DNA from: Dyadobacter pollutisoli | GTDB lineage: Bacteria; Bacteroidota; Bacteroidia; Cytophagales; Spirosomataceae | Assembly: GCF_026625565.1 (NCBI RefSeq) | Contig: NZ_CP112998.1 | Coordinates: 622,501-686,500, forward strand | Direction of reading: 5' to 3' | DNA: 64,000 nucleotides | Part shown: positions 24,802-34,373 of the stretch, in pieces | How the letters are laid out: each line of letters begins with the position of its first letter | How positions within the stretch are numbered: position 1 is the first letter of the stretch | Program-made: the position numbers and the translations under genes | Notes under the pieces: generated by a model | What the model was told of the DNA's origin: nothing | Database searches by the model: none | The model's input: only the letters and a program-made list of their open reading frames with translations

Positions 24802-26932
24802 CTGCCATTAATTCTGTCAGTATCTTCTGGGCGGCGACGGAAATGATGGTTCCAGGCCCAAAAATGCCTTTTACGCCTGCATCGTAGAGAAACTGGTAAT
24901 CCTGAGCGGGGATAACACCGCCCGCTATGACCATAATGTCTTCCCGGCCAATGCTTTTAAGCTCCGCAATGAGCTCGGGAATGAGCGTTTTATGACCAGC
25001 AGCGAGGCTGGACGCGCCAATCACATGTACATCGTTTTCGGCCGCCTGCCTGGCGACCTCTTGCGGCGTCTGAAACAGCGGGCCTATGTCAACATCAAAA
25101 CCAAGGTCTGCGAAACTGGTAGCAATTACCTTGGCCCCGCGATCGTGACCGTCCTGGCCCATTTTGGCAACCAGTATTCGCGGGCGGCGACCTTCGGCCT
25201 GGGCAAACTGATCTGAGATCTGTAATGCCAGACGGAAGTTTTCGTCATCCGAAGCTTCGGACTGGTAAACCCCGGAAACAGACCGTATGGTTGATTTATA
25301 CCGGCCGAACTGTTTTTCCATAGCGTCAGAAATTTCCCCTAAAGTAGCCCTTTTACGTGCTGCGTCAACTGCGAGCGCCAATAAATTACTGTCCATGTCT
25401 TTTCCGCCCGGCTGTTTGCACGCCTCGGTAATGGCCTGCAATGACTTGTTTACTTTCTCCGTATCGCGGGTGTTTTTGATGTTTTCTAACTGAGAAACCT
25501 GCGCCTGTCGGACGGCATGGTTGTCGATCTGACGAATATCCAGGTCTTCTTTATTCTCTGTTTTAAAGCGATTCACCCCCACGATCACGTCTTTGCCCGA
25601 ATCTATCCTGGCCTGTTTTCGTGCCGCAGCCTCCTCAATGCGCATTTTGGGTAAACCTGTTTCAATGGCTTTGGTCATTCCTCCCAACCGTTCCACTTCT
25701 TCAATCAGCTGCCAGGCCTTTTCAACGAGCTGATTGGTCAGATATTCAACATAATACGAGCCTCCCCAGGGATCTACCGCCTGGCAAAGGTCTGTTTCAT
25801 ACTGGATAAAAAGCTGGGTATTGCGCGCGATGCGTGCCGAAAAATCGGTGGGCAATGCGATCGCTTCATCTAGCGAATTGGTGTGTAGTGACTGGGTATG
25901 TCCCATCACAGCCGCCATGGCTTCAATGGTCGTACGCGCTACATTATTGTATGGGTCCTGCTCGGTGAGGCTGTAACCACTGGTTTGGCAGTGGGTCCGT
26001 AGCGCGAGTGACTTTTCATTTTTTGGTCCAAACTGGTGAACAATTTTGGACCATAGCAGCCTGCCAGCACGCATTTTGGCAATTTCCATAAAATGGTTCA
26101 TGCCTATTCCCCAGAAAAAAGATAGCCTCGGAGCAAAATCATCGATCGCAATACCTGCATTCAAGCCGGTACGAATGTATTCCAGCCCGTCTGCCAGGGT
26201 GTAGGCGAGCTCGATGTGAGCGGGAGCGCCTGCCTCATGCATGTGGTAGCCGCTGATGCTGATGGAGTTGAACTTGGGCATATACCTGGATGCATAGGCA
26301 AAAATATCCCCCACAATCCGCATCGAAGGCGCAGGCGGATAAATGTAGGTATTGCGCACCATGAACTCTTTGAGGATATCATTCTGGATGGTACCCGACA
26401 GCAGTTCAGGGCCAATGCCTTGTTCTTCGGCGGCGACGATAAAAAACGCCATAACCGGCAATACCGCCCCATTCATGGTCATTGAAACAGACATTTGATC
26501 CAAAGGAATTGAATCAAAAAGCATTTTCATGTCTTCGACCGAGTCTATGGCGACTCCGGCTTTTCCCACATCGCCGGTTACCCTGGGATGGTCGGAGTCG
26601 TAGCCGCGGTGGGTGGCCAGATCAAACGCGACAGAGAGCCCCTTTTGTCCGGCGGCCAGGTTTCTTTTGTAAAATGCATTGGAATCCGCAGCCGTTGAAA
26701 ATCCCGCATATTGCCGGATGGTCCACGGGCGGTCGAGATACATGCTCGCATAAGGGCCTCGCAGGAAAGGAGCAGCGCCGGCACCGAAAGATAGATGCTC
26801 AAAATCGGCAATGTCCTTTGCCGAGTAAGCGGGTTTTAGCCTGATTCCTTCCGAAGTTACAGCGAACTTGTCAGGGGCAGCAGCCTGCTCCGGTCGGGCC
26901 GGTATGTTGATATTTTTGAAATTAGGTTTCAT
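24794..26932 (-). CDS. mutB: Methylmalonyl-CoA mutase, large subunit
   Basis: A 712-residue catalytic subunit. The N-terminal TIM barrel includes the RHCQTSG-like segment (RTHCQTSGYSLTEQDPYNN). The C-terminal cobalamin-binding domain carries DGHDRGAK with the lower-ligand His, plus GGVIPAQDY. It interconverts methylmalonyl-CoA and succinyl-CoA. The small-subunit gene overlaps its start by 4 bp. Tail-to-tail with the ketosynthase gene, overlapping by 8 bp. Confidence 0.96.
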   Translation of the reverse strand: MKPNFKNINIPARPEQAAAPDKFAVTSEGIRLKPAYSAKDIADFEHLSFGAGAAPFLRGPYASMYLDRPWTIRQYAGFSTAADSNAFYKRNLAAGQKGLSVAFDLATHRGYDSDHPRVTGDVGKAGVAIDSVEDMKMLFDSIPLDQMSVSMTMNGAVLPVMAFFIVAAEEQGIGPELLSGTIQNDILKEFMVRNTYIYPPAPSMRIVGDIFAYASRYMPKFNSISISGYHMHEAGAPAHIELAYTLADGLEYIRTGLNAGIAIDDFAPRLSFFWGIGMNHFMEIAKMRAGRLLWSKIVHQFGPKNEKSLALRTHCQTSGYSLTEQDPYNNVARTTIEAMAAVMGHTQSLHTNSLDEAIALPTDFSARIARNTQLFIQYETDLCQAVDPWGGSYYVEYLTNQLVEKAWQLIEEVERLGGMTKAIETGLPKMRIEEAAARKQARIDSGKDVIVGVNRFKTENKEDLDIRQIDNHAVRQAQVSQLENIKNTRDTEKVNKSLQAITEACKQPGGKDMDSNLLALAVDAARKRATLGEISDAMEKQFGRYKSTIRSVSGVYQSEASDDENFRLALQISDQFAQAEGRRPRILVAKMGQDGHDRGAKVIATSFADLGFDVDIGPLFQTPQEVARQAAENDVHVIGASSLAAGHKTLIPELIAELKSIGREDIMVIAGGVIPAQDYQFLYDAGVKGIFGPGTIISVAAQKILTELMAVN

Positions 26933-28323
26933 TTCTTGGACAGGCTTTGTTGGTGGAAATAGTCAGACAAGCGCCTGTCATTCAATAATGTAAATTGATG
27001 TGTAGCAACATCAGCCAGCGTTTTAGCGCCCGCGTCATTTCGCTCTGTTGGCTGATGAAAGCGGTTAACACCTACCATGACCTGACCCTGATGCAATGCA
27101 CTGACTTTTTGTGCCAATGACTTTTGCAGTTCATTTTGAATAAAACCACTTTCAAAGCATTGGATCAGTCCTCCTTTTTCCTCAATATCTAAAAACGATT
27201 TCCATGCAGCGTCTGCTAATTTGCATGACATATCTTCCAGCAGGTACGAGCCTGCGGCGGGATCGGCTACAATGCCCAGCGAGCTTTCGAAAGACAGGAC
27301 TGAGGAAACATTTCTTGCGATTCGATCCGAAAAGTCACCCCGATTTGCCGAGTCAAGGTCATATGCCTGCACAGTCAGCGCATTGCATCCGCCTATAACG
27401 GCGCTCATAGCCTCTGAGGAAGCTCTGATCATGTTGGTGTAGGTAGAAGTGCGGGTATGGTAAAAAGAAGAGGTACGAGCCTGTAAAAACGGCACGCACA
27501 GCTCATCGGGCAGCTCATAGGCGCGCGAAATTCGTTGTAACAGGTACCGGAATGCGCGCAACTTTGCAATTTCGGTCAGGTACCGGGTCCCTACCGAAAC
27601 GGAAAAGAGTGCCCGGTTGAATGCCAGCAGCGGGGCGACGCCGTTTTCGGTCAGCAGATCCATGTACGTAGCAGTGGCTGCGATGGCAAAGGCAAGTTCC
27701 TGTACTGGATCGGCCCCATTGTTATGATACAAATGGGTTTCGATCATGTAAGGCCGGAACTCGCGCATACTTTTTGTATGGTGCACTAGTTCCGAAATAG
27801 CGTTGATCGAACTTTCGTATCGGGTGCCTGTCCGCATCCAATGCGCCAGCGGATCAAAAGCCACGCCGCCTTTGAGATAATACCCGGCATGTTTTGAGAT
27901 TTCTGAAAACAGCTGACCGCTATTTTTATCTGTTTGAAAAAAAACAGGTGTGTCGCTGAGTCGCAGGCTATGCAGCAGTTTGGGGAATTCACAGCGGTTT
28001 AGCTCGGTATCTCTCAGATTTAGAAAGATGGCATCCGCCCCGTTTGCCAATGCGTTTTTGATGGCTGCATTGGTTTTGCGCGGATCTGTAAAAGTAATGT
28101 CGGGCATGTTGAGCCACCCCGGATTCTTTTTCTGACTTTGCTGCATTTCTGCAATTCTTTCAGAATCCGTTTCTTGTCGGGTCAGGTATGGTTCGAAGGT
28201 CAGGCCAGGCGAAATGGTCCATGAGGGCAGCTCGCGCCACTTTCCCTTCAATTCTTTTTGTGCCAGCTTTTCCCAGGCGTCTTTACTGGAAGGGCTAAAT
28301 TCTGAAAATAAGTGGCCGGGCAT
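26929..28323 (-). CDS. mutA: Methylmalonyl-CoA mutase, small subunit
   Basis: A 464-residue protein related to the barrel domain of the large subunit (FNRALFSVSVGTRYLTEIAKLRAFRYLL, AYDLDSANRGDFSDRIARN, DPAAGSYLLE). It lacks the cobalamin-binding domain, as the chain ends soon after the barrel. In heterodimeric mutases the small subunit is non-catalytic. The ATGA overlap with mutB implies coupled translation. No methylmalonyl-CoA epimerase or MeaB gene is close by. Confidence 0.9.
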   Translation of the reverse strand: MPGHLFSEFSPSSKDAWEKLAQKELKGKWRELPSWTISPGLTFEPYLTRQETDSERIAEMQQSQKKNPGWLNMPDITFTDPRKTNAAIKNALANGADAIFLNLRDTELNRCEFPKLLHSLRLSDTPVFFQTDKNSGQLFSEISKHAGYYLKGGVAFDPLAHWMRTGTRYESSINAISELVHHTKSMREFRPYMIETHLYHNNGADPVQELAFAIAATATYMDLLTENGVAPLLAFNRALFSVSVGTRYLTEIAKLRAFRYLLQRISRAYELPDELCVPFLQARTSSFYHTRTSTYTNMIRASSEAMSAVIGGCNALTVQAYDLDSANRGDFSDRIARNVSSVLSFESSLGIVADPAAGSYLLEDMSCKLADAAWKSFLDIEEKGGLIQCFESGFIQNELQKSLAQKVSALHQGQVMVGVNRFHQPTERNDAGAKTLADVATHQFTLLNDRRLSDYFHQQSLSKK

Positions 28324-28527
28324 TTTTAGGATAAATCGTCGTGAGTACTAATAAATGTGGGTTAACAAAGTTACAAATTACGGATCATTTTTTTATTCAT
28401 GCAGGCTAATGCAGCCCTGCCGCCGTTACGACGCGTTTATGAAATTGTTTTATTTACAGGCTTGCAGATGGAAGGCATTGGTATTAAATTGAACCTTAGT
28501 TTAATCTGGAGAGATCAGGTATTTTTA

Positions 28528-28535
28528 TATCTTTG
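28528..28535 (+). promoter_or_regulatory. Candidate dnaA -7 promoter element
   Basis: TATCTTTG matches TAnnTTTG and lies 45 bp before the dnaA start codon. No -33 TTG at the expected distance was found. In the whole 256-bp dnaA-mutA gap only one loose DnaA-box-like word (TGTGGGTTAAC near 28356) was seen, so there is no clear oriC. Confidence 0.5.
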
Positions 28536-28579
28536 CCGTCCTTTTAAAATTTGACATTCTGAATACGGTAGATTATACA

Positions 28580-30007
28580 TTGGAACGAGTAAGCACATAT
28601 AGAGAAGTCGACCAGATCTGGGATGCCTGCCTGAGAGTTATTCAGCAGCACATTCCTGATGAGAGCTTTAAGACATGGTTTGAACCTATACGGCCTTTAA
28701 AGATCTATGGAAAAGTGCTTACGATCCAGGTTCCAAGTCAGTTTTTCTACGAATGGCTTGAAGATAATTATGTAAACCTGCTCAGGAAGGCGCTGGATTA
28801 TGCCATAGGACGGGACGGCTTATTGGAATATTCCATTATTGTAGACACCGGTAATGATAAGCATCAGCCGCTTACGATGAATGTCTCCACCCAGAAATCT
28901 CCCAATTATTCACGGCCTGACAATTTTGCGACAGACCCGCGAATGGGTTCCAATCACAAAGACAAGGACCAGGATTCAATGAACCTGGACACCTACCTGA
29001 ACCCGAATTATTCTTTTGACAATTTTATTGAAGGAGATTGCAACCGCCTGGCCCGCTCTGCCGGGTTTGCAGTAGCGCAGCGTCCCGGGCTTACTTCTTT
29101 TAACCCGCTGATGATGTACGGAGGGGTAGGGTTGGGGAAAACTCACCTGGTGCAGGCGATCGGCAATTACATCATGAACCACTTTGATAATAAGCTGGTG
29201 CTGTATGTGTCTTCCGAAAAATTCACCAACCAGTTTATCAACTCCATTAAAAACAATACCCTTCAGGACTTTACTGATTTTTACATGAAGGTGGACGTGC
29301 TCGCAATAGATGACGTTCAGTTTTTGTCAGGAAAGGAAAAAACGCAGGATACATTCTTCCATATTTTTAACCACCTGCACCAGCTCGGCAAGCAGATCAT
29401 TATGACCAGTGACCGGCCGCCACGAGAACTTCAGGGCTTGCAGGACAGGTTGCTGTCACGTTTTAAATGGGGGCTTACCGCCGATCTGCAGACACCGGAT
29501 TTTGAAACGCGTATTGCCATTCTTCAAAAGAAAATCCAGGCAGAAGGAATTTCGATTGACTATGATGTGATCGAATACATTGCGCATAGTGTGAATTCCA
29601 ACGTTCGTGAGCTGGAAGGTGTGATCGTGTCACTGATGGCGCAGGCCTCCCTTACCAGGCGTGAAATCGATGTGGAGCTAGCAAAGAATACCTTGCGCAA
29701 CATCGTCATGAACGAGGATAAGGAAGTCACAATCGATACGATCCAGGAAACGATTGCCGATTATTTCCAGGTGACGATTGCCGATCTGAAAAGCAAAAGC
29801 CGTAAAAAGGAAGTTGTCTATCCGCGTCAGCTCGCAATGTTCCTTGCCAAGGAGTACACCGACCTTCCATTGAAGTCAATCGGCTATCATTTCGGCGGCC
29901 GCGACCATAGTACGGTAATCCACTCGATTCAGAGTATTAACCTGCTCATGGATGAAACCCCTGACGTGGAAGAGACTCTTCAGAAACTTCGCAGTTACTT
30001 TAAATAG
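28580..30007 (+). CDS. dnaA: Chromosomal replication initiator DnaA
   Basis: A 475-residue DnaA. Domain I begins DQIWDACLRVIQQHIP; domain III has Walker A GGVGLGKTH and Walker B LAIDDVQFLSG; domain IV carries the DNA-binding GGRDHSTVIHS signature near the C-terminus. It binds DnaA boxes and opens oriC. The start is a TTG at 28580; no in-frame ATG lies close upstream, and conserved sequence begins within ten residues. dnaN is not adjacent. Confidence 0.96.
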   Translation: MERVSTYREVDQIWDACLRVIQQHIPDESFKTWFEPIRPLKIYGKVLTIQVPSQFFYEWLEDNYVNLLRKALDYAIGRDGLLEYSIIVDTGNDKHQPLTMNVSTQKSPNYSRPDNFATDPRMGSNHKDKDQDSMNLDTYLNPNYSFDNFIEGDCNRLARSAGFAVAQRPGLTSFNPLMMYGGVGLGKTHLVQAIGNYIMNHFDNKLVLYVSSEKFTNQFINSIKNNTLQDFTDFYMKVDVLAIDDVQFLSGKEKTQDTFFHIFNHLHQLGKQIIMTSDRPPRELQGLQDRLLSRFKWGLTADLQTPDFETRIAILQKKIQAEGISIDYDVIEYIAHSVNSNVRELEGVIVSLMAQASLTRREIDVELAKNTLRNIVMNEDKEVTIDTIQETIADYFQVTIADLKSKSRKKEVVYPRQLAMFLAKEYTDLPLKSIGYHFGGRDHSTVIHSIQSINLLMDETPDVEETLQKLRSYFK

Positions 30008-30020
30008 AATCCGCGTCTAA

Positions 30021-30053
30021 GAAATAAGCCAGATAGTTTCATCGCCTTATTTC
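30021..30053 (+). terminator. Weak AT-rich hairpin after dnaA
   Basis: GAAATAAG (30021-30028) pairs with CTTATTTC (30046-30053) across a 17-nt loop. There is no strong T-run, so its role as terminator is doubtful. Confidence 0.35.
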
Positions 30054-30061
30054 GTTTCCCA

Positions 30062-31063
30062 TTGACGCCTGTTCTATTAAACCGCACAGAAATAAATGAT
30101 GCCCGCTGGGATCAGCTCATCGGCGCCTGCCGGCAAGGTGTCGTTTACGCCCACACCTTTTATCTGGACATCGTCTGCTGCGGCTGGAAAGCCCTGGTGT
30201 GGCCGGACCGCTCCAATTATCAGATTGTTATGCCTTTGCCTGTTGTCAAAAAGTGGGGCAAGACGATCGTTTTTCAGCCTCTTTTTTGTCAGTACCTGGG
30301 TGTTTTTTCAATGGGTTGCCTGGGGCAGACAGACTTTCTGGCTTTTATGCAGGCATTGTCCAGTCACTTTTCCTACGTGAGCTCCTATCATTTCAATCCG
30401 GAAAATTTCAATACACTTTTCAGGATCAAAGACCAATTGGCCGAATTTACATTTACGCCCCAGCATACCTTCTGGTTAAATCTCTGTAGGGCTTACGGGG
30501 AAATCTACGGGGATTATAGCCCGGATCGCAAAGTCAATGTAAGACGGGGCAGAAGCAGTGGTTGGACAATCGAAAAGAATGGACAGATAACCCCGTTGAT
30601 CGAGCTGTTTGTCGCCAATCAGTCCCGGCGGATTGCGGGAGGTGTTCGCCCTGGCGCTTACGATTTGCTAAAAAACATTTTTGCTGAAACCCAAATGAGA
30701 GGCATTGGCCAGGTCTGCTACGCTAAAAAGGACAATCAGGTCCATGCGGGGACATTGGTGGTCAGGTATGCGGGAAGGGCCATTTATTTGTTCAATGCTT
30801 CTGATGCAGTAGGAAGGAAGAACAATGCGAGAAGCTGTTTACTGGACATGTACTTTTCCGGGCACGCGGAAGAACACCTGGTTTTTGATTTTGAAAGCCC
30901 GGAAGTGCCTGCGATCGCTGGTTTTTACAAAAGTTTTGGAGCGCACAGCATTCCATACTTTAAAATCAGTAAAAATCAATTGTGGTTTCCATTCAGGCAA
31001 ATACAAAATTGGAGGGTCCGGTATTTTCAAAACCAGGTTAAATCTTTGCGCAGGCCTTTGTAG
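30062..31063 (+). CDS. FemAB/GNAT-like acyltransferase
   Basis: A 333-residue protein starting with TTG. The C-terminal half has GNAT/FemAB-type features (VCYAKKDNQVHAGTLVVRY, AIYLFNASDAVGRKNNA, FDFESPEVPAIAGFYKSFGA). FemAB-like proteins transfer amino acids or acyl groups in envelope assembly; the acceptor here is unknown. It follows dnaA by 54 bp in the same direction. Its 3' end overlaps the converging DUF3108 gene by 37 bp, so the two C-termini are encoded on opposite strands of the same DNA. Confidence 0.8.
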   Translation: MTPVLLNRTEINDARWDQLIGACRQGVVYAHTFYLDIVCCGWKALVWPDRSNYQIVMPLPVVKKWGKTIVFQPLFCQYLGVFSMGCLGQTDFLAFMQALSSHFSYVSSYHFNPENFNTLFRIKDQLAEFTFTPQHTFWLNLCRAYGEIYGDYSPDRKVNVRRGRSSGWTIEKNGQITPLIELFVANQSRRIAGGVRPGAYDLLKNIFAETQMRGIGQVCYAKKDNQVHAGTLVVRYAGRAIYLFNASDAVGRKNNARSCLLDMYFSGHAEEHLVFDFESPEVPAIAGFYKSFGAHSIPYFKISKNQLWFPFRQIQNWRVRYFQNQVKSLRRPL

Positions 31064-31827
31064 GATTTAAGGTCCATTTCAAGGGAGCCGATTCTGAGGT
31101 CCACCTCTGCTTTGAGCGGTATTTTATTGGAATCGTCCGAAACCCAGAGCCGCATCGCACCCTCGTCCTTGAAGAATTTGTTATCCGGGATCAATGGATT
31201 CAGTCTGAGTACTTTGGTCCTTCCAAATTTGGTTTTGATTACGTCTTTACCGACATATCTCACCCGCAGCTTGTAGACTTCACCGTCGAAAAACGTGGGT
31301 ACCTCTATAATTTCGCCCTCTGTCACCTTTTCAAAATTGATGGTGCGTAGAAAAAAGTAGCCACTGATGATGTCATGAATATTGTTGGGCACATTAAAAG
31401 TCTTGGTTTCATCCTTGATGCTGGAAACCGCCTGATCTTTGTTGTGATTGAAGAATACCTTTTCCTCTTTCCGGTATTTATTTTCCTGAATCTGCCGCTC
31501 AAACATATGTGGCAGTATAGCGGTGGTGTCAATGTAAGAACGCCAGGTGTCACGCACCCGGGAGATCAGATCGAATGCGCCGACGGTGCGACCCGTAACA
31601 TTGACCCGAAAACAGGGCCTGTTGTTGATCATGGAGACATTTTTGCCCACCTCTACCTTAGCCTCGGCTGCATTGATAAAGCCATAATGCACCCTGTACT
31701 CGACCCGCTCGCCGGTGCAGAAACTTTTATTCGGAATGACCCTGTTCTGTTCCGTTTTTTCTTCGTATTGTCTGAAAGAAAATATTAATAATGCACAAAT
31801 GGCTAATAATGTGTACGATATCTTCAT
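31027..31827 (-). CDS. DUF3108 envelope protein
   Basis: A 266-residue protein with an N-terminal signal/anchor (YTLLAICALLIFSF). The remainder matches DUF3108: GERVEYRVHYGFINAAEA, FDLISRVRDTWRSYID, KVFFNHNKD and LRLNPLIP. Predicted periplasmic beta-rich domain of unknown function. It follows the aminopeptidase-like gene by 10 bp and is likely in the same operon. Confidence 0.88.
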   Translation of the reverse strand: MKISYTLLAICALLIFSFRQYEEKTEQNRVIPNKSFCTGERVEYRVHYGFINAAEAKVEVGKNVSMINNRPCFRVNVTGRTVGAFDLISRVRDTWRSYIDTTAILPHMFERQIQENKYRKEEKVFFNHNKDQAVSSIKDETKTFNVPNNIHDIISGYFFLRTINFEKVTEGEIIEVPTFFDGEVYKLRVRYVGKDVIKTKFGRTKVLRLNPLIPDNKFFKDEGAMRLWVSDDSNKIPLKAEVDLRIGSLEMDLKSYKGLRKDLTWF

Positions 31828-31837
31828 GCTCGTGTGA

Positions 31838-32890
31838 TTAAAGAGAGGGGTATTGCTGTTTTAAATAGGCTAAATAGTCCTTAAAATTCCCTTGAAATTT
31901 ATTCTCAAATTCCTCCCGAAATGTATTTTGCTTTGACTTATAGGTCTGATAGCTGATAAAGTATGCATTGTTGGGCAGCTTACCGTCATGCCCGCGGATC
32001 GCCGCCCGGCGATTTTTGTTTGTTAACGCTGAATTGCCGGCCAGAAGTGTATCTGCGTCGCTAAGTATATGCATGATCAGCCTGTTTTTCAATGCGTCTT
32101 TTCTGGCGTCAGGCGAAAGATCCGCGCCGAATGTCCTGTAAAGACTGTCGAGCCGGCCTATACCCCTAAGCATATGCCCTGAATAAGCGTCATTGAATTT
32201 CTTTGAATATTCGTATGTACGCAATTCAGGTGAGTGAAGACCATACTTATACTTCAAAAAACGGATGGCGCCCTGATCACCGACAAAACTGGCCAGGTTT
32301 TCGTTGAGTTCCAGGTTACTTTTCACAAAAAGCGTACCATGCGTCAGTTCATGCAGGATCAGGTTGGCCAGACTGCCGACTTTCCTTTTGAGCATACTCG
32401 ACAGGATCGGGTCTTTCAGGTAGCCCAGTGTAGACCAGGCAGAGACTTCGCCAATGTCTGTATCAAAGCCCTTGCTGATCATGGCTTTTTCTTCCAAGAC
32501 GGCTCGGGTAGAGTCAAAAAAACCTTTGTAAGGGAAGCTGCCCACGATCGGGAAATGCCATTTGTAAGCATTGATCTTGTAGCGGTCCGACGCGGTGATG
32601 AGCCAGATCAGCGGTTTGCCGTGCTGGTTGTAAAATGTGGTGTAGTTTTTAGAAGGTTCCAGCCCCAGTGAATCCACCCCGAATTTTTTGATCTCCTGGA
32701 TTAGCCTGATCTGTGCTTTGAGCGAATCAGGGAAGGTAGGGTCTTCCAACACATCCTGCACATCCTGGACATCCATTAATATTCCAATCTGGCCTGATGC
32801 CTGCATCCAGGCGTAGCTGAGCAAGTCCCTGTAATAGATTCCAAGCAAAACGAGAATGGCCAAAAGGGCAAGCAATATTTTTTTTAGCAC
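31838..32890 (-). CDS. Putative aminopeptidase (PF10023-like), membrane-anchored
   Basis: A 350-residue protein with an N-terminal membrane anchor (LLALLAILVLLGIYY). It contains a zinc-protease motif HELTH (in LANLILHELTHGTLF) followed downstream by ENLASFVGD, whose Glu would be the third ligand. It fits the predicted aminopeptidase family PF10023 in length and motif. The catalytic domain would face the periplasm. Upstream partner of the DUF3108 gene. Substrate unknown. Confidence 0.87.
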   Translation of the reverse strand: MLKKILLALLAILVLLGIYYRDLLSYAWMQASGQIGILMDVQDVQDVLEDPTFPDSLKAQIRLIQEIKKFGVDSLGLEPSKNYTTFYNQHGKPLIWLITASDRYKINAYKWHFPIVGSFPYKGFFDSTRAVLEEKAMISKGFDTDIGEVSAWSTLGYLKDPILSSMLKRKVGSLANLILHELTHGTLFVKSNLELNENLASFVGDQGAIRFLKYKYGLHSPELRTYEYSKKFNDAYSGHMLRGIGRLDSLYRTFGADLSPDARKDALKNRLIMHILSDADTLLAGNSALTNKNRRAAIRGHDGKLPNNAYFISYQTYKSKQNTFREEFENKFQGNFKDYLAYLKQQYPSL

Positions 32891-33120
32891 TGAAATACCT
32901 CAATTAAGAAAACGAATCCGGATCAGATTGTATAACAATCATTTCCGGGACAAAATTATATAAAAAGACCCGTATTTACTCACTGGCCAACCAGCGTAAA
33001 TTCCGCTTGATAATTAGCGTCTTTCGGTCGGTAATTATTTATGTAAACCTTCGAAATAATGACAGGGTATTAGCGGTTTTTTCTTATCAGGAATTACATT
33101 TTATTGAGAAAAACAGGTTG

Positions 33121-33128
33121 TATTTTTG
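33121..33128 (+). promoter_or_regulatory. Candidate recA -7 promoter element
   Basis: TATTTTTG matches TAnnTTTG. A start near 33135 would give a leader of about 100 nt that contains the hairpin at 33173-33204. No recognisable LexA box was seen in the 345-bp gap 32891-33235. Confidence 0.45.
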
Positions 33129-33172
33129 AGCAAAATTCGATATTTTTACAGCTCAGAAAAGACCAGTCATCG

Positions 33173-33204
33173 AGCGGTTTTTGTGACGCAAAAACCGCTT
33201 TTTT
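33173..33204 (+). terminator. Terminator-like hairpin in the recA leader
   Basis: Perfect 10-bp stem AGCGGTTTTT (33173-33182) / AAAAACCGCT (33190-33199) with a 7-nt loop GTGACGC and a T-run to 33204. It ends 31 bp before the recA ATG, so it lies within the likely leader and may act as an attenuator or end a short upstream RNA. Confidence 0.7.
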
Positions 33205-33235
33205 ATGTACAAACTAAATTTTTGTCACCTTTTTT

Positions 33236-34303
33236 ATGGCACAACCAACCACTGATAAAGACAACAAACTGAAAGCGTTACAGACCACGCTGGAAAAGCT
33301 TGACAAAGCTTACGGAAAAGGCACAGTAATGCGTCTGAGCGACAGCAAGGTTTTAGATATTCCCGTCATTTCAACAGGCTCACTGGGACTTGACCTCGCA
33401 TTGGGCGTAGGCGGCGTGCCACGCGGCCGGGTTGTCGAAATTTACGGACCGGAATCTTCCGGTAAAACTACATTATCCATGCATTGCATTGCCGAAGCCC
33501 AGAAAAAGGGTGGCCTGGCTGCATTCATCGATGCAGAGCATGCATTCGACCGCTCCTATGCGGAGAAACTGGGTATTGATACCAGTAACCTTCTGATTTC
33601 ACAACCCGATAGCGGTGAGCAGGCACTTGAAATTGCCGAACACCTGATCAGCAGCGGTGCGGTGGACATTATCGTGATTGACTCCGTGGCAGCATTGGTT
33701 CCCCGTGCTGAGCTCGAAGGCGAAATGGGTGATAGCAAAATGGGTCTGCAGGCGCGTTTGATGTCACAAGCACTCCGTAAGCTTACCGGTGTGATCAACA
33801 AAACAGGATGCTGCTGTATCTTCATCAACCAGCTTCGTGAGAAGATCGGTGTGATGTTCGGTAACCCTGAAACGACTACCGGCGGTAACGCCCTTAAATA
33901 TTACGCATCTGTTCGTCTGGATATTCGCCGTGTGGGGCAGATCAAGGAAAGCGCCGATCAGATCCTGGGTAACCGCACGCGCGTGAAAGTGGTGAAAAAC
34001 AAAGTAGCGCCACCTTTCAAAGTAGTTGAATTTGATATCATGTACGGCGAGGGAATTTCCAAAGTGGGAGAGATCATCGACCTGGGTGTTGAGCTGGAAA
34101 TCATTAAAAAAGCCGGTTCCTGGTTTAGCTATGATGGCAACCGTTTGGGTCAAGGCCGTGATGCGGTTAAAGCCTTGCTTAAAGATAATCCTGAGTTGAT
34201 GGAAGAGCTGGAAGCCAAAGTTCGTGGCAAAGTCAACAATGATCCTGATTCATTGATTGATACCAGCGAGCCGAATGTGGTCGACGAAGGCGCTCCGTTA
34301 TAA
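33236..34303 (+). CDS. recA: Recombinase RecA
   Basis: A 355-residue RecA of typical length. Walker A is GPESSGKTT, Walker B is VDIIVIDSVAAL, and loop 2 includes FGNPETTTGGNALKYYAS. It pairs homologous DNA strands and supports SOS signalling where LexA exists. It is a single-gene unit: a terminator-like hairpin precedes it and a clear terminator follows. Confidence 0.98.
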   Translation: MAQPTTDKDNKLKALQTTLEKLDKAYGKGTVMRLSDSKVLDIPVISTGSLGLDLALGVGGVPRGRVVEIYGPESSGKTTLSMHCIAEAQKKGGLAAFIDAEHAFDRSYAEKLGIDTSNLLISQPDSGEQALEIAEHLISSGAVDIIVIDSVAALVPRAELEGEMGDSKMGLQARLMSQALRKLTGVINKTGCCCIFINQLREKIGVMFGNPETTTGGNALKYYASVRLDIRRVGQIKESADQILGNRTRVKVVKNKVAPPFKVVEFDIMYGEGISKVGEIIDLGVELEIIKKAGSWFSYDGNRLGQGRDAVKALLKDNPELMEELEAKVRGKVNNDPDSLIDTSEPNVVDEGAPL

Positions 34304-34330
34304 TTGGAGCTCGTATTGATGTATAATGAA

Positions 34331-34360
34331 AATGCCCTGCTGAAAACAGGGCATTTTTTA
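34331..34360 (+). terminator. recA terminator
   Basis: AATGCCCTG (34331-34339) pairs with CAGGGCATT (34347-34355) around CTGAAAA, followed by a T-run. Starts 28 bp after the recA stop; the AT-rich arms would also work for the convergent gene ending at 34374. Confidence 0.85.
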
Positions 34361-34373
34361 TGGGTATATTATT

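Noticed and set aside
28324..28579. oriC or cobalamin riboswitch between mutA and dnaA
   Set aside because: Only one weak DnaA-box-like word, and no B12-box or large conserved fold was seen in 256 bp.
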